Source: Bacillota bacterium
GTDB taxonomy: Bacteria; Bacillota; Clostridia; Lutisporales; Lutisporaceae
NCBI GenBank assembly: GCA_023405875.1
Contig: JAEXXN010000579.1
Span: 1 to 5,567 of the forward strand
DNA: 5,567 bases
Reading direction: 5' to 3'
Part shown: positions 4,900 to 5,567 of the stretch, piece by piece
Position numbering within the stretch: position 1 is the first letter of the stretch
Layout: each line of letters opens with the position of its first letter
The notes under the pieces: model-generated
What the model saw: the letters and a program-made list of their open reading frames with translations, nothing else
Databases searched by the model: none
What the model was told of the DNA's origin: nothing
Made by a program: the position numbers and the translations under genes

Positions 4900-5403
4900 T
4901 TATATATCTATCTCTTCAGGGTCGTTATCAGACAATGCCACCTTCCATTCTTCATCCTGCTCATCAAAGTCTGCAATTTTGTCTATCGGCATTTTTATGT
5001 ATTTTCCATATGCGGTTACCGCAATATCTCCATTAGCCAGCAGTATCTCCCCTGTGCCCTCAAAAAGCCTTTTGGAATCCCTTGTTATCCGCCCTACCAC
5101 CCGCAGCTCTTCATCCAGGGGCACCGGCTTTTTATATTTAAGCTCCAGCTCCACCGTAACCCCCCAGGCAGCCTTATCCTTTATGAGGATAGCTCTCCCT
5201 ATAGTCTCGTCCAGTATTGCAGCAGCAACGCCGCCGTGCAGCCTGCCGGGATAGCTCTGGTGTTCTTCAAGGGGTTTGAACACGGCCACCAGCTCGTCAT
5301 TATCCAGTTCATACAAGGAGGCTTTCAGCCCCAAATCGTTCTTCAGGCCGCATACCAGGCATTTCCTGCTGTTATGCTGTCTTCCCGTTACTTTATGCTT
5401 CAT
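4900..5403 (-). CDS. PaaI-like hotdog-fold thioesterase
   Basis: This 167-residue protein is predicted to hydrolyse an acyl-CoA or related thioester in the cytoplasm. The N-terminal segment NSRKCLVCGLKND (11-23) is the CxxCG motif seen ahead of the hotdog domain in one group of PaaI-like proteins. HGGVAAAILDETIG (56-69) is the hotdog central helix: the HGG motif (H56-G58) and D65/E66 are in the active-site position. VELELKYKKPVPLDEELRV is the following strand pair. The ATG at 5403 is chosen because GGAGG lies six bases upstream; the in-frame TTG at 5409 abuts that site and cannot use it. The acidic tail (FDEQDEEWKVALSDNDPEEIDI) is probably disordered. It is convergent with the aldolase and separated from it by the nested repeat, so I see no reason to place it in that pathway. 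The physiological substrate is unknown. Confidence 0.9.
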   Translation of the reverse strand: MKHKVTGRQHNSRKCLVCGLKNDLGLKASLYELDNDELVAVFKPLEEHQSYPGRLHGGVAAAILDETIGRAILIKDKAAWGVTVELELKYKKPVPLDEELRVVGRITRDSKRLFEGTGEILLANGDIAVTAYGKYIKMPIDKIADFDEQDEEWKVALSDNDPEEIDI

Positions 5404-5487
5404 TGCCAACCTCCAAATATTGCATGCTGTTTTGCATTTTCAACAGTAATGTTGACGGTTTGTCCCATAAAAAGGCACTTTCAACGC

Positions 5488-5567
5488 TCAAGCATTGATA
5501 TCTTCCAGAAGAGGCACAATTTCATTCAAGTGGTTGATAAAATAATCTGCCTGACTCTGGTCTATAC
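5488..5567 (-). CDS. C-terminal end of an unidentified minus-strand gene (partial)
   Basis: A minus-strand frame enters at the right edge and ends in TGA at 5490-5488, giving 25 residues: IDQSQADYFINHLNEIVPLL followed by EDINA. The composition (amphipathic helix, charged residues, short tail) looks like a genuine C-terminus, and the strand agrees with the thioesterase 84 bases downstream. The fragment is too short to name and could be chance. The gap 5404-5487 shows no clear terminator or promoter, only a small near-palindrome (5441-5454, CAACAGTAATGTTG), so the two genes might be co-transcribed. Confidence 0.45.
   Translation of the reverse strand, partial: IDQSQADYFINHLNEIVPLLEDINA

Noticed and set aside
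5404..5409. Thioesterase start at TTG 5409
   Set aside because: The TTG directly touches the GGAGG sequence, leaving no spacing. ATG 5403 has a normal six-base spacing.
5451..5480. Plus-strand promoter beginning TTGACG at 5452
   Set aside because: No acceptable -10 occurs at 16-18 bases and no plus-strand gene follows before the window ends.

Overview
The window looks like chromosomal DNA from a low-to-moderate GC Gram-positive bacterium, most likely a member of the Clostridia (Bacillota). The signs are strong AGGAGG-type ribosome binding sites, A/T-rich sigma-A type promoters (one with both hexamers at consensus), a lipoprotein sugar-binding protein under a LacI-family repressor, and use of a TTG start. 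I cannot name the species. The genes look like ordinary metabolism and regulation. I see no insertion sequence, CRISPR array, phage gene, tRNA or rRNA.

Layout. Positions 1-493 (minus) hold the N-terminal part of an ABC-transporter solute-binding lipoprotein, probably the first gene of a sugar-uptake operon running off the left edge. It is preceded by a sigma-A promoter (595-623) and two overlapping LacI-type operators (538-588). Upstream on the same strand is a complete LacI-family repressor gene (674-1675), with a third operator-like site (1712-1723) just ahead of it. These sites suggest that the repressor controls the transporter and its own gene.

A strong Rho-independent terminator (1766-1798) separates this from a second unit, also on the minus strand: a TetR-family regulator (3266-3877) followed 11 bases later by a class III, HemL-like PLP aminotransferase (1806-3254). 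A class II (FucA/AraD-type) aldolase (4011-4724) is transcribed divergently. The 133-bp gap between the TetR and aldolase starts reads clearly: a full-consensus promoter drives the TetR/aminotransferase operon, and a second promoter drives the aldolase, with a 20-bp near-perfect palindrome filling its -35/-10 spacer, where a TetR repressor would block polymerase. Aminotransferase and aldolase are therefore probably two steps of one inducible catabolic pathway whose substrate I cannot assign.

Downstream of the aldolase are a small hairpin plus an orphan ribosome-binding-site-like leader (4731-4783), then a 77-bp nested inverted repeat (4789-4865) that may be a dispersed REP/MITE-like element and may end transcription from both sides. 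A PaaI-like hotdog thioesterase (4900-5403, minus) and the last 25 codons of another minus-strand gene (5488-5567) complete the window. No gene-free stretch exceeds 300 bases.
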